From positions 117,850,087 through 117,910,086 of the forward strand of contig CM043947.1 of assembly GCA_014529385.2 (NCBI GenBank): DNA of 60,000 bases. Direction: 5' to 3'. The notes under the pieces were generated by a model. That model saw nothing but the letters and a program-made list of their open reading frames with translations, did no database searches and was not told where the DNA came from. Of the stretch, positions 22,224-34,098 are shown piece by piece (position 1 is the first letter of the stretch; the number at the start of each line of letters is the position of its first letter). The position numbers and the translations under genes are program-made. This stretch comes from Adiantum capillus-veneris (taxonomy: Eukaryota; Streptophyta; Polypodiopsida; Polypodiales; Pteridaceae).

Positions 22224-23693
22224 CTATTGGATTCTGCAAAAAAAAAAACAATAAGACATCTTTCTGTAAGTATAAACATATAATTTATAATACAATACGA
22301 CAAATAGAAAAGAGTAAACCCTAATACTGACCATGCCGCCGTGAAAACTCAGAATGTCCATCAGGGCGTTTAAGCCGTTCCTGCCTGCGTACTCGCGCTC
22401 GTACAGTGTGGGGTCACGTCTTGTCATTGACCACTGTCAAAACATATGTTTTGACCACTGTCAAAACATACAAAGAATCCATTATGTTAGAATTTAAAAA
22501 CCCCTAAAAATTCTTTGTATGTTTTGACCACTCTCAAAACATACAAAGAATCCATTATGTTAGAATTTAAAAACCCCTAAAACCTAAACTATCAAACGTA
22601 AAGAGCAATGCGAAAACACTTACAAAATCGGCCTCAAATGATGCCCACCCACCGCTCCCCAAGTGGTGCGATCTCCTTGCCTCTACTCGCACTTTGGTTG
22701 CCTCCTTTTGTTGTTTTCACTTGTCGGGATTCTCGCGCGCTGCTTTCTTCGCATTCTCGAATCTTCTTTGGCCAGCCAATCTGGTCTGTTCCACCCATGC
22801 TTAATTCCTTTTTTCACTTCGAAATGCTTGTGCTTGCAGTATTTGCGCATTCGAACCTTCACCATATCTTCATTAAAGTGGTCATCACGTGTTGGAACAA
22901 GAAACTCGTCAAACTCGTCATGAAGCATGCTGATGAGTCTGTCTTTTAAATCACTTGGTACTTCACTCCAAGTGTTTAGTATGTAGTGTCTAAACACCTA
23001 AAAACAAAGACTGCGCATGCGTGAGATCACCTTCTTGCCTTCATCATCCAAGATGATGCCTCCGCTGAAGTCGACGGAGTCAGGCAAGCCCTCTCCCCGG
23101 TGACGTGTGAACCTGGGTGTCCCGACAGGGGTCTCTAGCGGCATGTCAACAGGGGTACGGACGTTAGGTGTCTCCACTGGAGTCTGGGTCCCAAAGCGAG
23201 GAGTGTCAATTGGAGTGACTCATGGAGGAGTAGCTAGTGGTGTGTAGCCACTAGGAACGGCCGTCAGCCACGCAAAACCGGGTGTAGATGGCGAAGCCAT
23301 CGCTGGTGTCGGGGCGGGCAAAGAAGGGGAAGGTAAAGAGCCTCGTCGAACACGAGGCGGTGTCGAGGCATCGGCAACGGCATCCCCACAAAAACCGCCG
23401 TCGCCACCACTAGAGTGCCGGTGCCTAGACGAGTGTGAAGATCGTCTCATCGACACGGAAGCTTCGGAGCGCGTTGAATGCTCCGAAACAGAGGGAGACG
23501 CGGCCAGAGTAGGAACGCACAATGGTGCGCCAAGGCGATGACGCTTAACGTACCACTGTCTCTGTTGGGGTGACAAAGAAGAAAGAAACTCCTTATCATC
23601 CACACCTACATTAACATAACTTCCTATATCTATATAGATCTTTCCGTTTAAACAGAAGTCCTCCATTTCATTTTGTAGATTCTTTGCATGCAC
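22224..23693 (-). pseudogene. CACTA accessory ORF (TNPA-position protein)
   Basis: Broken minus-strand frames (23693-23220, 22997-22683, 22427-22224) lie downstream of the transposase, where CACTA elements carry their second gene. They contain a serine/proline-rich segment, WSEVPSDLKDRLISMLHDEF and TRRDPTLYEREYAGRNGLNA. The protein would help bind the element ends. Family assignment is by position and general resemblance only. Confidence 0.5.
22440..22582. repeat. Tandem duplication (unit about 75 bp) with hairpin-forming arms
   Basis: The block TTTTGACCACTGTCAAAACA then TACAAAGAATCC...AAAAACCCCTAAAA occurs twice in a row, at about 22449 and 22523. Each copy contains TGTTTTGACCACT..CAAAACA, a near-palindrome. 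Confidence 0.8.
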
Positions 23694-24093
23694 CCATAGA
23701 GAGTAGCAGCTTGATGCTCGTCTGGCACCACCTCAGCGGCTTCTGACTAAGCATCTTCTCCGATCTCCTCCATTGATACCGCTGTGATTGGCACATGGTA
23801 GCCTTCATACCTCTGTGCACTACGAGGGGCTACCTCTATGACGTACCACCAGTTTGATGCAGACTTTGTAGGATAAAATATCACCTACCAGCGCCACATA
23901 ACTTACATGAGAGCTTCTAAGCACATAACTTCTAAAATTGGATGTTAACTATTTACATACTTACTTGTTCACAATGCTCTGGTAGTACGAAAGTGTCTCT
24001 TAGGTCAGTCCATTTCTTAGTTGAATCCACCTCAAGAAAACCAGACTCTCCTCTACGCACAGTAGCGTTGCGATCCTCCATGATTATCTTGAA

Positions 24094-24333
24094 CTATTGC
24101 ACATCGAATAAGTCAACAAAAAATCCTCTATAATCGATCCTCAAAATCTCTTGTAGCGTGCCGAAGTAAGTCAGTTCCGCCACCATAGGATCTGCATCAG
24201 AGGACCGTCGTCGACTAAACTGTTCAAATTTTGCCATGATTCCACAGTCTTGAGTATAACGCTTTTTGTCAATCCGTTCCACCCTAAAATGTCGACCTTT
24301 ACACCATGCTACTGTGTATGACTTATACTTCAA
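24094..24333 (-). pseudogene. CACTA transposase C-terminal DUF4216-like segment
   Basis: The minus-strand frame carries MVAELTYFGTLQEILRIDYR and then GFFVDLFDVQ, typical of the DUF4216 segment after DUF4218 in plant CACTA proteins. Frame breaks separate it from neighbours. Confidence 0.6.
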
Positions 24334-24609
24334 CCAACAAAGATTATGATTGTCCGTTCAAACATCTAGAACGTCACTAGTCGTACATTGCAAACTTACC
24401 TTGGTCGCGCAGCTTCAAGAGTACTCCCAGTCCTCCTCAGTCACTTCTTCACCGCACTGTTGTGCGCTTTTCAATTGGTTGTGCAACCATTTTAAGCTCA
24501 TGAATGTTGGTACCAGACCCGTCGGATTGTGCATCGGTGGTTGTCTTCCCCGTCTCCACTCGATTCGTGCCCTTTGTTGCTCTTGCTTTGCATCCTCATC
24601 TTGTGAAAT

Positions 24610-25194
24610 CTACTTTTGCATCACTCGATTGTGAAGCATGAAAAATCGGTTGATTTTAGCCTCTAGATCTTCCATCATCTTCTTCTCAACACCGAGATTG
24701 AACATGACAATCCCAGATATGCGCTCATCATATATGGTTCGCCATAGCATGTCCCGGGCTTTATCAAATCTATCTAGCCACTCTCCAATGTACACTAGGG
24801 ACTCTGATACTAGCCAACCTTCTGCCATGCTACCCTCCGGACGTGCCTTCTGACGCACATATCCCCTGAGCGTTTTCATGAAACGTTCTAAAAAGAACAT
24901 CCATCTGGAATGTACTGTGCAAGCTATTTCCACCTCATCAACTATGTGAACAAGAAGATTCACCTGAATGGTTAGCATGGTAGTAGGAAAGTGTTTCTTA
25001 AACATGCACACAACCTCCACAACGTTTAGTTTGGTGAATGGTATGGAGTCTACGTTGATCTCCTTTTGTGAGATCCATTGCACCAACTTCGCAAGTTTGT
25101 AGATCGTGTTACGGACGTCAAGAGACAAACATTCCTCAATGGAGACCGGTAAAATAAACTGCAAAACACGTGCAACAATGATATTAAAGTCCAC
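24610..25194 (-). pseudogene. CACTA transposase DUF4218-like segment
   Basis: A 194-residue minus-strand frame with QFILPVSIEECLSLDVRNTI, LVHIVDEVEIACTVHSRWMF and ERFMKTLRGYVRQKARPEGS. These are hallmarks of the DUF4218 domain that follows the TNP2 core in plant CACTA transposases. It is a broken part of one transposase gene reading from about 27206 to 24094. Confidence 0.75.
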
Positions 25195-25297
25195 ACACGA
25201 ATTTGTTACACAATTCCCACTATGAACATGCCTGACACATTTTATGCCAGTCTTGTGACTTCAAATCGGTAAGCTTTCCTTCTTTAGTAAAACACGT

Positions 25298-26244
25298 TCA
25301 GGGCGAGTGCATTATGCTAGTGGGGGTCCGCAAAGATCGAATTGTCTCTTTTACTTTGCATTCTTGGGCTCCTATGAAAATCCATGGCGCTTCAGGGAGT
25401 TTTATCGATCCATGGGATGCTGTCTGCGGCCAATATTGCTCCATATGATCCACATTTCTAAGGTCAACCCTGGCTCCCAAAGTATCTTTCTTGCCGGTCA
25501 GATGGCCGCATAGTAGATTACCCACATTCTTGAATATGTGCATTGGATCGAGCAAGTGATTGATCATGAGTCGGGGCCAATATGGTAACTCGTACCATAG
25601 AGAGAGTCTCTTCATCCCTGGGGACAAACCGTCATCACTCATCTCCTTCTGCTCTAACCATGCTTGTGCAAACATCCTCCGTGGCTCTCTTCCCAAAAAG
25701 CCGTCGCGTAACACATGATTCTCTAGAAGATACGCTTGATGACCTTCGTAGATTTGCTTCTTCAATGAGGGCGCCCGACGTGCATTCAATCTAGGTCCAC
25801 ATGTGACACATGCTCTGTATCCGCTTGTTTGAATCCCTACATGTATACACATGATAATAGATAAGCTTGAGAAAAACCAAGATTTACAGTGTTTGAGTTT
25901 AAGTGTAAATCACCTGAGCATTCTGTTACTTCGGGATAGTCATGCATGGTCTACATTAGAATGCCTCTGATCAAAGCATTCCGTTGATCTGTGTGTCGGC
26001 TCATATCCACCACTTCTATGCCAATCCACAATTGTTGTAGCTCTTCCAATAGTGGACAAAGATACACATCCATATTCTTCAATTTATACCGCCCCGGCAC
26101 AATCAAGCTTAGCCATAGGTGCCCCTTCTTCATAGTCAACCACGGGAGAATGTTGTAGTTGACGATGACAACAGGCCATACACTGTAAGATGTTGATCTT
26201 TGACCAAATGGATTTACGCCATCCATAGCCAGGCCTAGGCGCAA
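25298..26244 (-). pseudogene. CACTA TNP2-type transposase core (Transposase_21)
   Basis: Two minus-strand frames (26244-25951 and 25852-25298) carry the core. The first has LGLAMDGVNPFG and ILPWLTMKKGHLWLSLIVPG; the second has YRACVTCGPRLNARRAP, FLGREPRRMF and INHLLDPMHIFKNVGNLLCG. These are standard Transposase_21 blocks that would cut and join the element ends. A frame break at about 25900 disables this copy. Confidence 0.85.
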
Positions 26245-26746
26245 ATTTCAAGCTTCCCTGGCAAAATCCGACCATGTTTCATTTATATGTTTCCAGGTTG
26301 TGCAATCTGCAGGAATCCGTAGCACACCATCCGAAGATTTATTCTCCTCATGCCATGATGCTAGGGCGGCCATGGACTTACATTCAAAAAAATGCTTCAT
26401 GCGAGGAAGCAGAGGAAAATGTCGCAAAACCTTTTGTGGAATTTTTGTTTTGTGGAGTTCTACTCGATATCTCGCAGAATCACATTTCGGACACTTCTCC
26501 TTGTCTATGTATTACCCTCTGAATAGAATATAGTCGTTAGGACAAGCGTGGATCGAATCGCAATCCAACCCCAAGTTTTGCAAAATCTTTCTTGCTTCCT
26601 CTCTAGAATCTGGCATCACATTACAGCTGGCAGTATGTGTTCTTTAAGCAATCTACACAACAAAAACAATACGGTACAATTATGTAAAAATCTATCAGAT
26701 CATTATACATCTAGAGTTTATTATTAGGTAAACACATTGTAATAGA

Positions 26747-27206
26747 TCACCTGAAAAGCACTGTGACGCTAGTTTCACTCCATCCAAACTTTGTCTGCAT
26801 GTTGAGAAGAACCAGGAGCGCCTTCAATCTAAACACACGTGTTCCATCATACAATGGTGTATCGGCTTCACTTTTCATATAATCATAGATAAACCTTTTT
26901 GAATCCATGATAGTCTCGATCATTTCATCAATCTCGGGCTCAAACATTGCCTCGTTGGGAATGTGGTCTGCATGATCATCCCACCGAGCTCTCAGAGGCT
27001 ACATCTTGTGGCCTCACATATGCTGCTTGACCAAAGTGCCTACGAACACATCTATTGGGTTGCAAGATTTTTGCCTGTTGGCCAGCCTTAGAGTTCGACG
27101 AGTTATAATTGGCAACAACTCGATCTATAATAGATGGATTGAACTCGCCAAATGGTGAATGTGCTACAAAAAAACGCGTCTTGTCCGTCGCATAGCATGC
27201 TTGCAT
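26747..27206 (-). pseudogene. CACTA transposase N-terminal region
   Basis: Minus-strand frames 27206-26976 and 26947-26747 precede the core. The second contains LKALLVLLNMQTKFGWSETS, matching the LNLQAMFGWSNAS block in the other CACTA fragment at 59820-59880. The frame is broken at about 26950-26975. Confidence 0.6.
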
Positions 27207-27347
27207 TGATTACAAGGACATAAGATCCCCGTTGAGAGATAGGTGTTTTGGTTGGACGGCCCCACATCCTTGTCGCTACTCATAATGAGGGTAAAAACCT
27301 TATAACCTGGACAACAAATTTAATCTTCTATTGGCATTCTTCATCTT

Positions 27348-27351
<4 letters not shown>

Positions 27352-27415
<64 letters not shown>
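27352..27415. repeat. (CT)n microsatellite inside the CACTA element
   Basis: About 32 uninterrupted CT dinucleotides. Confidence 0.97.
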
Positions 27416-27418
<3 letters not shown>

Positions 27419-27753
27419 TTCACACTGTAAACTACCTCACATTCTCTAGTCATATCCAATCTCCGCACACCTCGGTCTAGAGGTGCACGGAGATCAAAAC
27501 CACCGGGTTATAATCTTGTCTTTATTGGTCAATGCCTATATTTGTGGGTACAAAAATCTACACACCCACGTCTACATTGTAGTGCATGTAGTGGACAAAA
27601 CCCCTTTGCCTCTTCTCTAGTTGTAGCATTTCACAGCATCTTAACATCTTTTCACAGTAGATCTTTTCATCGTTCGTCTAACTCTAATTTTTTTACCGTA
27701 ATCTCAAAGGTAGACTCTAATACAAAAACTCAATCCAAAATCTAATCTTAAAT

Positions 27754-28684
27754 CTAACCTAATTGTACATGTGGTGATTCGCTCCATTGAAGGGTAAAAG
27801 ACATACCAATGGGGCTACTAACTGCGTAGATGTAAATAGACCTCACATATACAAATACTTCAATGCAAGAGTTTAATAATCTCACCTCTCCACTCCGTCG
27901 ATCCATGACCCAGGTGATGGGACAAAATCCTCCTCGAAGCTGGCCCAGTCGCCACTCCCCAGGTGATGGGATAATCCCGTCTTGATGGGAACTCTTGCTG
28001 TGTCCCTCTGTTGCCACCACCTGTCTGGATTGGTCGTCCTCTCCTCCCTGATACCCCTCCACTCCTCTCTTTCAAGCCATTCAGGTCTGGCATCTGTGCA
28101 TCTGACCTCCGATGCTTCATGTAATCGCACATGCATCTCCTCATCCAAGCATCATCAAATGTATTCTCGAGAGAGGGAACTGGAAACTCCTGATGCAGCG
28201 TAGCAATAAGATAATACTTGGAGGCCTTATTGTGAGCCCTCCAAGAGACCATGACAGACTACAGTGTGTCAAAAAACTTGTCTACATAACATTCGTATGC
28301 GGCCCATCACCTGCTTCCCTTCAGGGGTCATAATGATCTCATCGGACACACAATTGATGAGGTAGGCGTATCCCTTTGGCATGTCCCTCCCGTGAACTAT
28401 AGCAACCCTGTCCGGTGAATGCTCATCGTCCAGGCCTCTAGGCGACCCCGATGCAGTGTTCGGGTCACTCCTCAGCATCTCCGACGCAGTGGCCCAAACA
28501 CCACTCTCAAACGCATAGGCAATATAATCCTTCGGTGTAGTCTAAGCAGTCTCACAATCAGGGACACTCCTCGGTGTGTCCTAGGGACTTTGCAACACAT
28601 GAGCTCCAGAAACGACGTGCGTCTCACCACAACAACCACCACCGCTAGACTGTCGTGGAATTGTTGGTCCGCATGGTCCATCGA
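27754..28684 (-). pseudogene. Unassigned broken frames in the 5' part of the CACTA element
   Basis: Overlapping minus-strand frames (28681-28472, 28478-28269, 28252-27860) include AHNKASKYYLIATLHQEFPV and RDMPKGYAYLINCVSDEIIM. They resemble no family I can name. Their place upstream of the transposase suggests a further accessory ORF. Confidence 0.35.
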
Positions 28685-28892
28685 ACATAAATCTAGATCT
28701 AATTTAATCTTAAACTCAAAATAAACTTAGATTTAATCTAATCTAACGTAAATCTAAATCTAACGTGCGTAAATAAACCTAAACTAATCTAACATAAATC
28801 TAACTCAAAATAAACCTAAATCTAATCTAATCTAACCTAAATAAACCTAAATATGATCTAACTTAAATCTAAATCTAACCTAATCTTAAACG
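28685..28892. repeat. Degenerate AATCTAA/ATAAACCTA-rich repeat
   Basis: The motifs AAATCTAA, TAATCTAAC and AATAAACCTA recur many times in about 200 bp. It is low-complexity DNA with no coding content. Confidence 0.7.
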
Positions 28893-29437
28893 ATAAAAAG
28901 AGGAAAATGGTATAACCTTTCTATCACCCAATTGTGGTAGATTGGTTATGCCATTTCCCTCTTGAATAACAGGTCTTGAGTTCAACTCCTCGTCGGCTAG
29001 ATCTTTAAGGTCTCTTGGGATAGTTTCCTATGACATTAAAACTTTCGTCTTCTCGGGTGTGTGTGTGTGCCAATAAAAAGAGGAAAATGGTATAACCTTT
29101 GTATCACCAAGTGTGGTAGATTGGTTATGCCATTTCCCTCTTGAATAACAGGTCTTGAGTTCAACTCCTCGTCGGCTAGATCTTAAAGGTCTCTTGGGAT
29201 AGTTTCCTATGACGTTAAAAATCTCTTCTTCTCGGGTGTGTGTGTGTGTGTGGGTGTGTGTGTGCGCCAATAAAAAGAGGAAACTCGTATAACCTTTCTA
29301 TCACCCAAGTGTGGTAGATTGGTTATGCCATTTCCCTCTTGAATAACAGGTCTTGAGTTCAACTCTTCGTCGACTAGATCTTTAACGTTTCTTGGGATAG
29401 TTTCCTATGACATTAAAACTCTCTTCTTCTTCTTGTC
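28893..29437 (+). repeat. Three tandem copies of a tRNA-derived SINE-like unit
   Basis: Units begin ATAAAAAGAGGAAA at 28893, 29073 and 29270 and are about 180, 197 and 168 bp long. Each contains TGGTAGATTGGTTATGCC, which resembles a Pol III A box, and TTGAGTTCAACTCCT, which resembles a B box. The first two end in GT-rich tails before the next unit. They lie near the right end of the CACTA element. Confidence 0.6.
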
Positions 29438-29441
29438 TTCT

Positions 29442-29470
29442 CTCTCTCTCTCTCTCTTTGTTTTATATCT

Positions 29471-29519
<49 letters not shown>

Positions 29520-29594
29520 CCTCTCTCAATGTGTGTGTGTGTGTGTGTGTGCATTCTTTGTTTATGCATGTGTGTGTGTGTTTTGTTTATGCAT

Positions 29595-29653
<59 letters not shown>

Positions 29654-29660
29654 AACACAA

Positions 29661-29703
<43 letters not shown>

Positions 29704-29781
29704 AAGAGGGGAAGGGAACATGAGAGAGAGGAGAGGAAAGGAGCATACCTGGCTCTCCTTTCTCTCCTCGTGTATGTGTAT

Positions 29782-29821
<40 letters not shown>

Positions 29822-29850
29822 AGAAGAAAGAGAGAGAGAGGGAGAGCGCG
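29442..29850. repeat. Compound CT/GT/GA microsatellite block
   Basis: Consecutive CT, GT, CT, GT, GA and GT tracts fill about 400 bp, with short unique spacers such as TTTGTTTATGCATG. Long open frames here are artefacts of the repeats. Confidence 0.95.
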
Positions 29851-29929
29851 GGTTACCTTTGCTTGCTTGAGCGTCGGAAACTCAGATCTCAGATCTGAGT
29901 TTTCGAACGCTCTTAGTTATTTTTTTACC

Positions 29930-30070
29930 CCTGTCTCGACGTTGCTATGGGCGTCTCTATGAGTGTCACTAAGTTACAAGTAAACTAGCAACACTCATAG
30001 CGACGACCATAGCGACGTCGTGGGTTTTCACTTTTGAGCGTCGCACTGGGAGCGTCGCTAATGTGAAGTA
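29930..30070. repeat. CACTA subterminal repeats (right end)
   Basis: TAGCGACG and GCGTCGC motifs recur as at the left end, followed by the terminal CCTCTTATAGTG. Confidence 0.75.
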
Positions 30071-30082
30071 CCTCTTATAGTG

Positions 30083-30253
30083 ACTGTAGATCCTTGTCAC
30101 AGATTTTGTATCTTTTGACAACGATTTTGTGAAATATAAAATAGAATAAAAGATGAGACTTCATTACTTTAGGCCGCAAATTTAATGAGCTTACTGACCG
30201 AAAGCACCTAAATATAGCAGTTTCAGCCTTATGATCAAGACATTTAGCCGCTC
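30083..30253 (-). pseudogene. Upstream continuation of the C-like fragment between CACTA and the 9-kb element
   Basis: Read on the minus strand, the sequence next to the CACTA end encodes KIVVKRYKICDKDLQYSEDP and continues in frame, once one ACT copy is discounted, into the C-like frame at 21534. The match to gene C in this stretch is weak but in the right place. The piece ends at the left terminal repeat of the 30254-39245 element. Confidence 0.55.
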
Positions 30254-30285
30254 CATTAGGGGAATTTTGAGGTCACTTTTGTGCC
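30254..30285 (+). repeat. Left terminal inverted repeat
   Basis: It starts CATTAGGGGAATTTTGAGGT and ends CTTTTGTGCC. It is the reverse complement of 39214-39245 with a single mismatch. Confidence 0.9.
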
Positions 30286-30581
30286 CTGTAAGAATATGTA
30301 GAGAGAGAATATATACTTTATTTAAAAAATAGTGAAATGTTTGTAAAAAGGTGATTTTGCGTCCTTTTTACCTCCACCGAAACATGTCATTGTCAAATCT
30401 TTCTAGGATCTTTCGTATTCTAAAAAATACTCCCTCCAAAACTAACGAAAACGTCAGTTCTGGCCCAAAATTCAAAATTTCCAAAAGCTGAAACAAACCT
30501 TTTCTATGTCGTCTTCTTCCTCGTATCTGCACAGCTTTTTCCTATAGTACTATCTCTGACAAATACTGTTAGCAGACTTCC

Positions 30582-32600
30582 ATGAGGAAGAGAAGAAGCT
30601 TATACCATCTACACATTGAGCTAAATGAAGAATATTGTCCAGTGCGCAAGAGAAACAAATGTGCAGAGGTGTCCTCGTCCATATTTGAAGCAATGCGGCA
30701 AGATCAAAAAAATCACATTGATCTCTGGACTGCTGATGGAAGTTTGTATCCAGTGGACCCAATGACAAAGAGCACTCCCCCATTCTCAAATTGTTCATCT
30801 TTGATAAAATTTGTGGGTGATGGTCAAAGAGGGTTGCTGGGTTATACACAGAGTCTTGCGGCAGAGAGAGATATTCTTAAGTTAGAAGATCATTTGACCA
30901 AACAAATGATAAATACTCTTAAACAACAACTTGAGGAATGTAAAGAGAGAAACGAAAAGCTACAAAATCAGCTCAAACAAGCTAGAAGCAAGAATACAAT
31001 GTTAGGAAACAGATAAAGAGAAAAGAAGTTAAAGAACATTGAAGCCTTGAGACGTGGTGGAGGAGGTTGCAGCAGGAGAATCAGAGCAGCAAGGTATTGT
31101 TATTTTATATGATTATGCTTATGCTTATTTTATATGATTCTGCTTATGTTAGGTTGTTAATCTTTTTGTTAAGTTGTATTATGATTCTGCTCCACATTAT
31201 TATGCTTATGTTATTGTTATTATGCTATTGTTCTTTATTAAATGATTAATATTCAGTTAACTTTAATTTAGTTTGTTTATTTTGTTGGTGTCATTTGGAC
31301 AATAATCAGTTAATTTTGTACCTTTTGATTTAGGACTTTGCTACAACCAAACTCTGCATCAAACATGGAAATGGCAGCTAAACATTATTGTGATGTTTTA
31401 CCTCTCAAGGTTGCCAAAAATATTTTCACAGAGAAGAAGTTTAAAAAGGCAAAGGAGCAGTGCATTGAGGGATTTTTGCAGAGCTCTTGCTTGGACAAGG
31501 AGGATGTGCAATATACTATGGATAAGGTAGGCATTAGCAGAGATGGTTATAGCAAGCTGTTCAGAAATATGAAGTCAAGGTTAAAGCAATGTAAGGTCAG
31601 GTCCTCTTTGCTTCCAAAGCCATCCATTGTGCAGCAGGCAAGGAAAAAGATCAATGAGAGGATAATGGAGATGTTGGGTGAGCCTCACCACATTCATGGT
31701 ACCTATCATGGTAAAAAGAGGGATCTTCAATTTGACGAGTTCAATAATATTTTCCTTGACCTGAAGACACTTCAGAAGGAAATGATCAGATTCTATGAGC
31801 TGGAGCATACAGAAGAAAATGGTGTTGTCAGTTTTGTGATAAAGCTTGATGAATGTGAGATTGTTAAGAACAGAAAAATTGAGAGGATTTCCATAACTTT
31901 AATGAACAGAGCATTGAAACCGAAGGATACCAAGTACTTTAGCGTGTAATCGGAGAAGAATGTCTGGTGGCTAGGTGCTTTTGAAGTAGAGAGTGAAGAC
32001 TTTGATGTTCCTACTATGATAAGACATCCTGGGGCAAAAATGATATGCCAAATTTCAAGAAAGTGCTCAATAACTTCAGAAGTGCAATGAAAGATGCTTG
32101 GGATCAGGAATTCACACATTACATGGTAAGTTTTTTATTCCTTTTTAATATGTACATACTTTTAGTTTGGAAGCATATGATTAATTTCATACTTACTAAT
32201 TATTGACACACTTTTACTTTGCCAGCATATAATTTACAATCACACTCCCTGGTTTGTAAAGAGATGGGGCTCCCTGTCCATATGGTCTACACAAGGCATG
32301 GAGAAATCCCATTATCAAGCAAGAACCAAGTTTTTCAAGCATACAAGACATGGAGGAGGTGCAGTGAAGGCAAACAGCTTGCTTGAGGTTTTCCAATGGT
32401 TCTATAGACAAATATGGCATAGAACTAGATCAAAAATGACAAAGAAAGCACTACTGAACTCAGATTTAGCAAATGCCTTACACAGGAACAAGCAGAAAAG
32501 ACAAAATTCATATAATAGTTCATCTGCAAATGAAAAATTCTTACAATGGCTAGCTACAAGAGAGAGACAAGGTAGAAAGTGGGCCAAAGCACAGGTTTGA
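30582..32600 (+). pseudogene. Gene A/B: DDE-type transposase candidate, three exons, broken
   Basis: Two ORFs appear to be one gene. Exon 1 (30582-31093) carries NHIDLWTADGSLYPVDP, VGDGQRGLLGY and a coiled coil (about LAAERDILKLEDH to the KQAR block). An in-frame TAA at 31014-31016 interrupts it. A GT-AG intron (31094-31333) joins the same frame to exon 2 (31334-32125), with VSFVIKLDECEIVKNRKIER (a candidate first acidic residue), a second in-frame TAA at 31947-31949 and a later frameshift. Exon 3 (32226-32600) has YNHTPWFVKRWGSLSIWSTQ, then GMEKSHYQARTKFFKHT, whose Glu-His pattern resembles the last catalytic block of DDE transposases. The role is inference; the superfamily is not identified. 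Confidence 0.6.
31094..31333 (+). other. Predicted intron 1 of gene A/B
   Basis: It begins GTATTG and ends TTTGATTTAG, is AT-rich, and joins the two open frames in phase (AG|G codon). Confidence 0.65.
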
Positions 32601-32606
32601 GCAAAG

Positions 32607-34098
32607 TCAGTCTTTTGATGAAGGTACATCAACTTCACCCCTAAACTTCAGAAACTTCTGCTTATTGTAGCCTATCATTTGTCTCTTGAGGTCCCCAGAG
32701 TGGGCAAGCACATAGGATGCCATTGTTGCAAAATAACCATCTCTAGAACCAGTAAGGCTAGGGAAGAATCCAAAAATTCTGATGGCTTCCTCCTTTTCCA
32801 CCAATATTAACTTCTCTAACCCTGGAGGAAGCTGATGTGAACCAACAACCTTTGCAAGTGCTTTAATTGCAAGCATTGGCAGCAATGGTTCTCTTATAAA
32901 CTTGTTATGGAATATAATGACAGTCTCTTTGTTGAGCTTCCCAATAAAGTGTCCCAAGCTCTGGTTCCTTCCTAAATTTAAGGGTATGGAACCCTTCCCC
33001 CTGCCAAGGAATTTGTTTGTGTCAAGTATTTCAATCTGCAAAAATATGTCTTGGTTAATTGTTCAGCACATTAATAAGACAGGGCAAAATGGTCATTAAC
33101 ATACCTTAGGAGACTCATCCTCCTCAAACAAGGCAGGTTCCCATATATCAATGGATCTAGTTGGCCTTACTTCATAATCTCTGGTCTTTTCCTCTCCCAT
33201 ATTCTCTATTTTAAGCCTTTTCTGGATCTCATTGAACTCCTCTTCAGAAGGTACACCCTGTTGCTCATATCTCAGAACAATGTCCTGCACATGCTTTCCA
33301 ACACTTGAGCTGTTAATAAAATTTTCTGCCTCTGTGTCCAAGACTGCTAAGGGGCAAGGTGAGTAATCAATAAATCCTATGTCATTAGATCCCCACTCAG
33401 CCAAAACTGCCAAAGCATAATCTTCCCTTAGATCAAAAAGATGCTGAATGTCATTCAGCAAAACATATTCCTTTTTGTTAACTTTGTATGTGGGAAATGT
33501 TGCTGTGGAATGCAAAGGATCAACATCTTCATCCTCAATGTCAACATTCTCCACTTTAGTGATGTTTTCTGCTTTAAATTTTGCAATGTCCAGCATCTCA
33601 GTGCTTTGTAGCTTCTCTTCCTCTTCATGGAACTCCATCTCTATCTCCTCTTTCTCTTGGTCCTCCTCAACCTGGGAAATCTGCTTTGGAATCTCTTTGC
33701 CCTCTGGTGTTGGGAGTACACTGAAGAAAATGATAAGTCCAAGGTCATAATCTACCAACTGGCAATGCATATTACCATGAAATTTGCAAGGCTTTATGAT
33801 CTTTTGCCAGTCTGGATGAAGGCTTGACCACTTCTTTGCAATACCTGTCCTTGACAAGCTACCTGCTTTGCATATATCAACAAAATGAACAAGATTGTCA
33901 AGCCTGTGATCTCTGATCAATTCTGTATATATCTCTTTCAAGTCACTAATTTGTGTAGAGAAGCCATCCACAAGTGCTTGAAGATCAAAGGCAGCATTAA
34001 AAATGTTTGACACTTTGAAATCTTGTAAGTTCATTAACTTTGTAAAGAAAAGACATCAGCCTGTCATCAGCGGTCTCTTGTATATCCTCTGTATCCAT
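32607..34098 (-). CDS. Gene C: unknown protein of the 9-kb element, two exons
   Basis: Exon 1 ends at 33105 and exon 2 starts at 33035, with minus-strand GTATGT...TTGCAG borders. The long frame starts at 34034 (MNLQDFKVSNIF), but an upstream ATG at 34098 (MDTEDIQETADDRLMSF) leads into the same sequence one frame off, so a 1-base indel probably truncates the start. The first half holds a glutamate-rich stretch (EEDQEKEEIEMEFHEEEE). The second half has FIGKLNKETVIIFHNKFI and EEAIRIFGFFPSLTGSRDGY. It converges with gene A/B, 7 bases apart, and diverges from gene D. A diverged homologue lies at 21281-21534 and 30083-30253. No known domain is recognised. Confidence 0.65.

Larger units (their letters stand above)
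21535..30082 (-). mobile_element. CACTA (En/Spm) DNA transposon, 8.5 kb
   Basis: The left end is CACTACAACAGG and the right end, in reverse complement, is CACTATAAGAGG. The three bases ACT flank both ends (21532-21534 and 30083-30085), the 3-bp duplication typical of CACTA elements. Subterminal regions carry many GCGACG/CGTCGC motifs, and the interior encodes a TNP2-type transposase and an accessory ORF on the minus strand. Coding frames are broken, so this copy is probably inactive. Confidence 0.92.

Noticed and set aside
28685-28892. Interstitial telomere-like repeat
   Set aside because: The units are variants of AAATCTAA and AATAAACCTA, not TTTAGGG or its complement CCCTAAA in register.
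29407-29962. Several long overlapping ORFs on both strands (up to 163 codons)
   Set aside because: They are read-through of CT, GT and GA microsatellites (Ser-Leu, Cys-Val, Arg-Glu strings) with no unique sequence.
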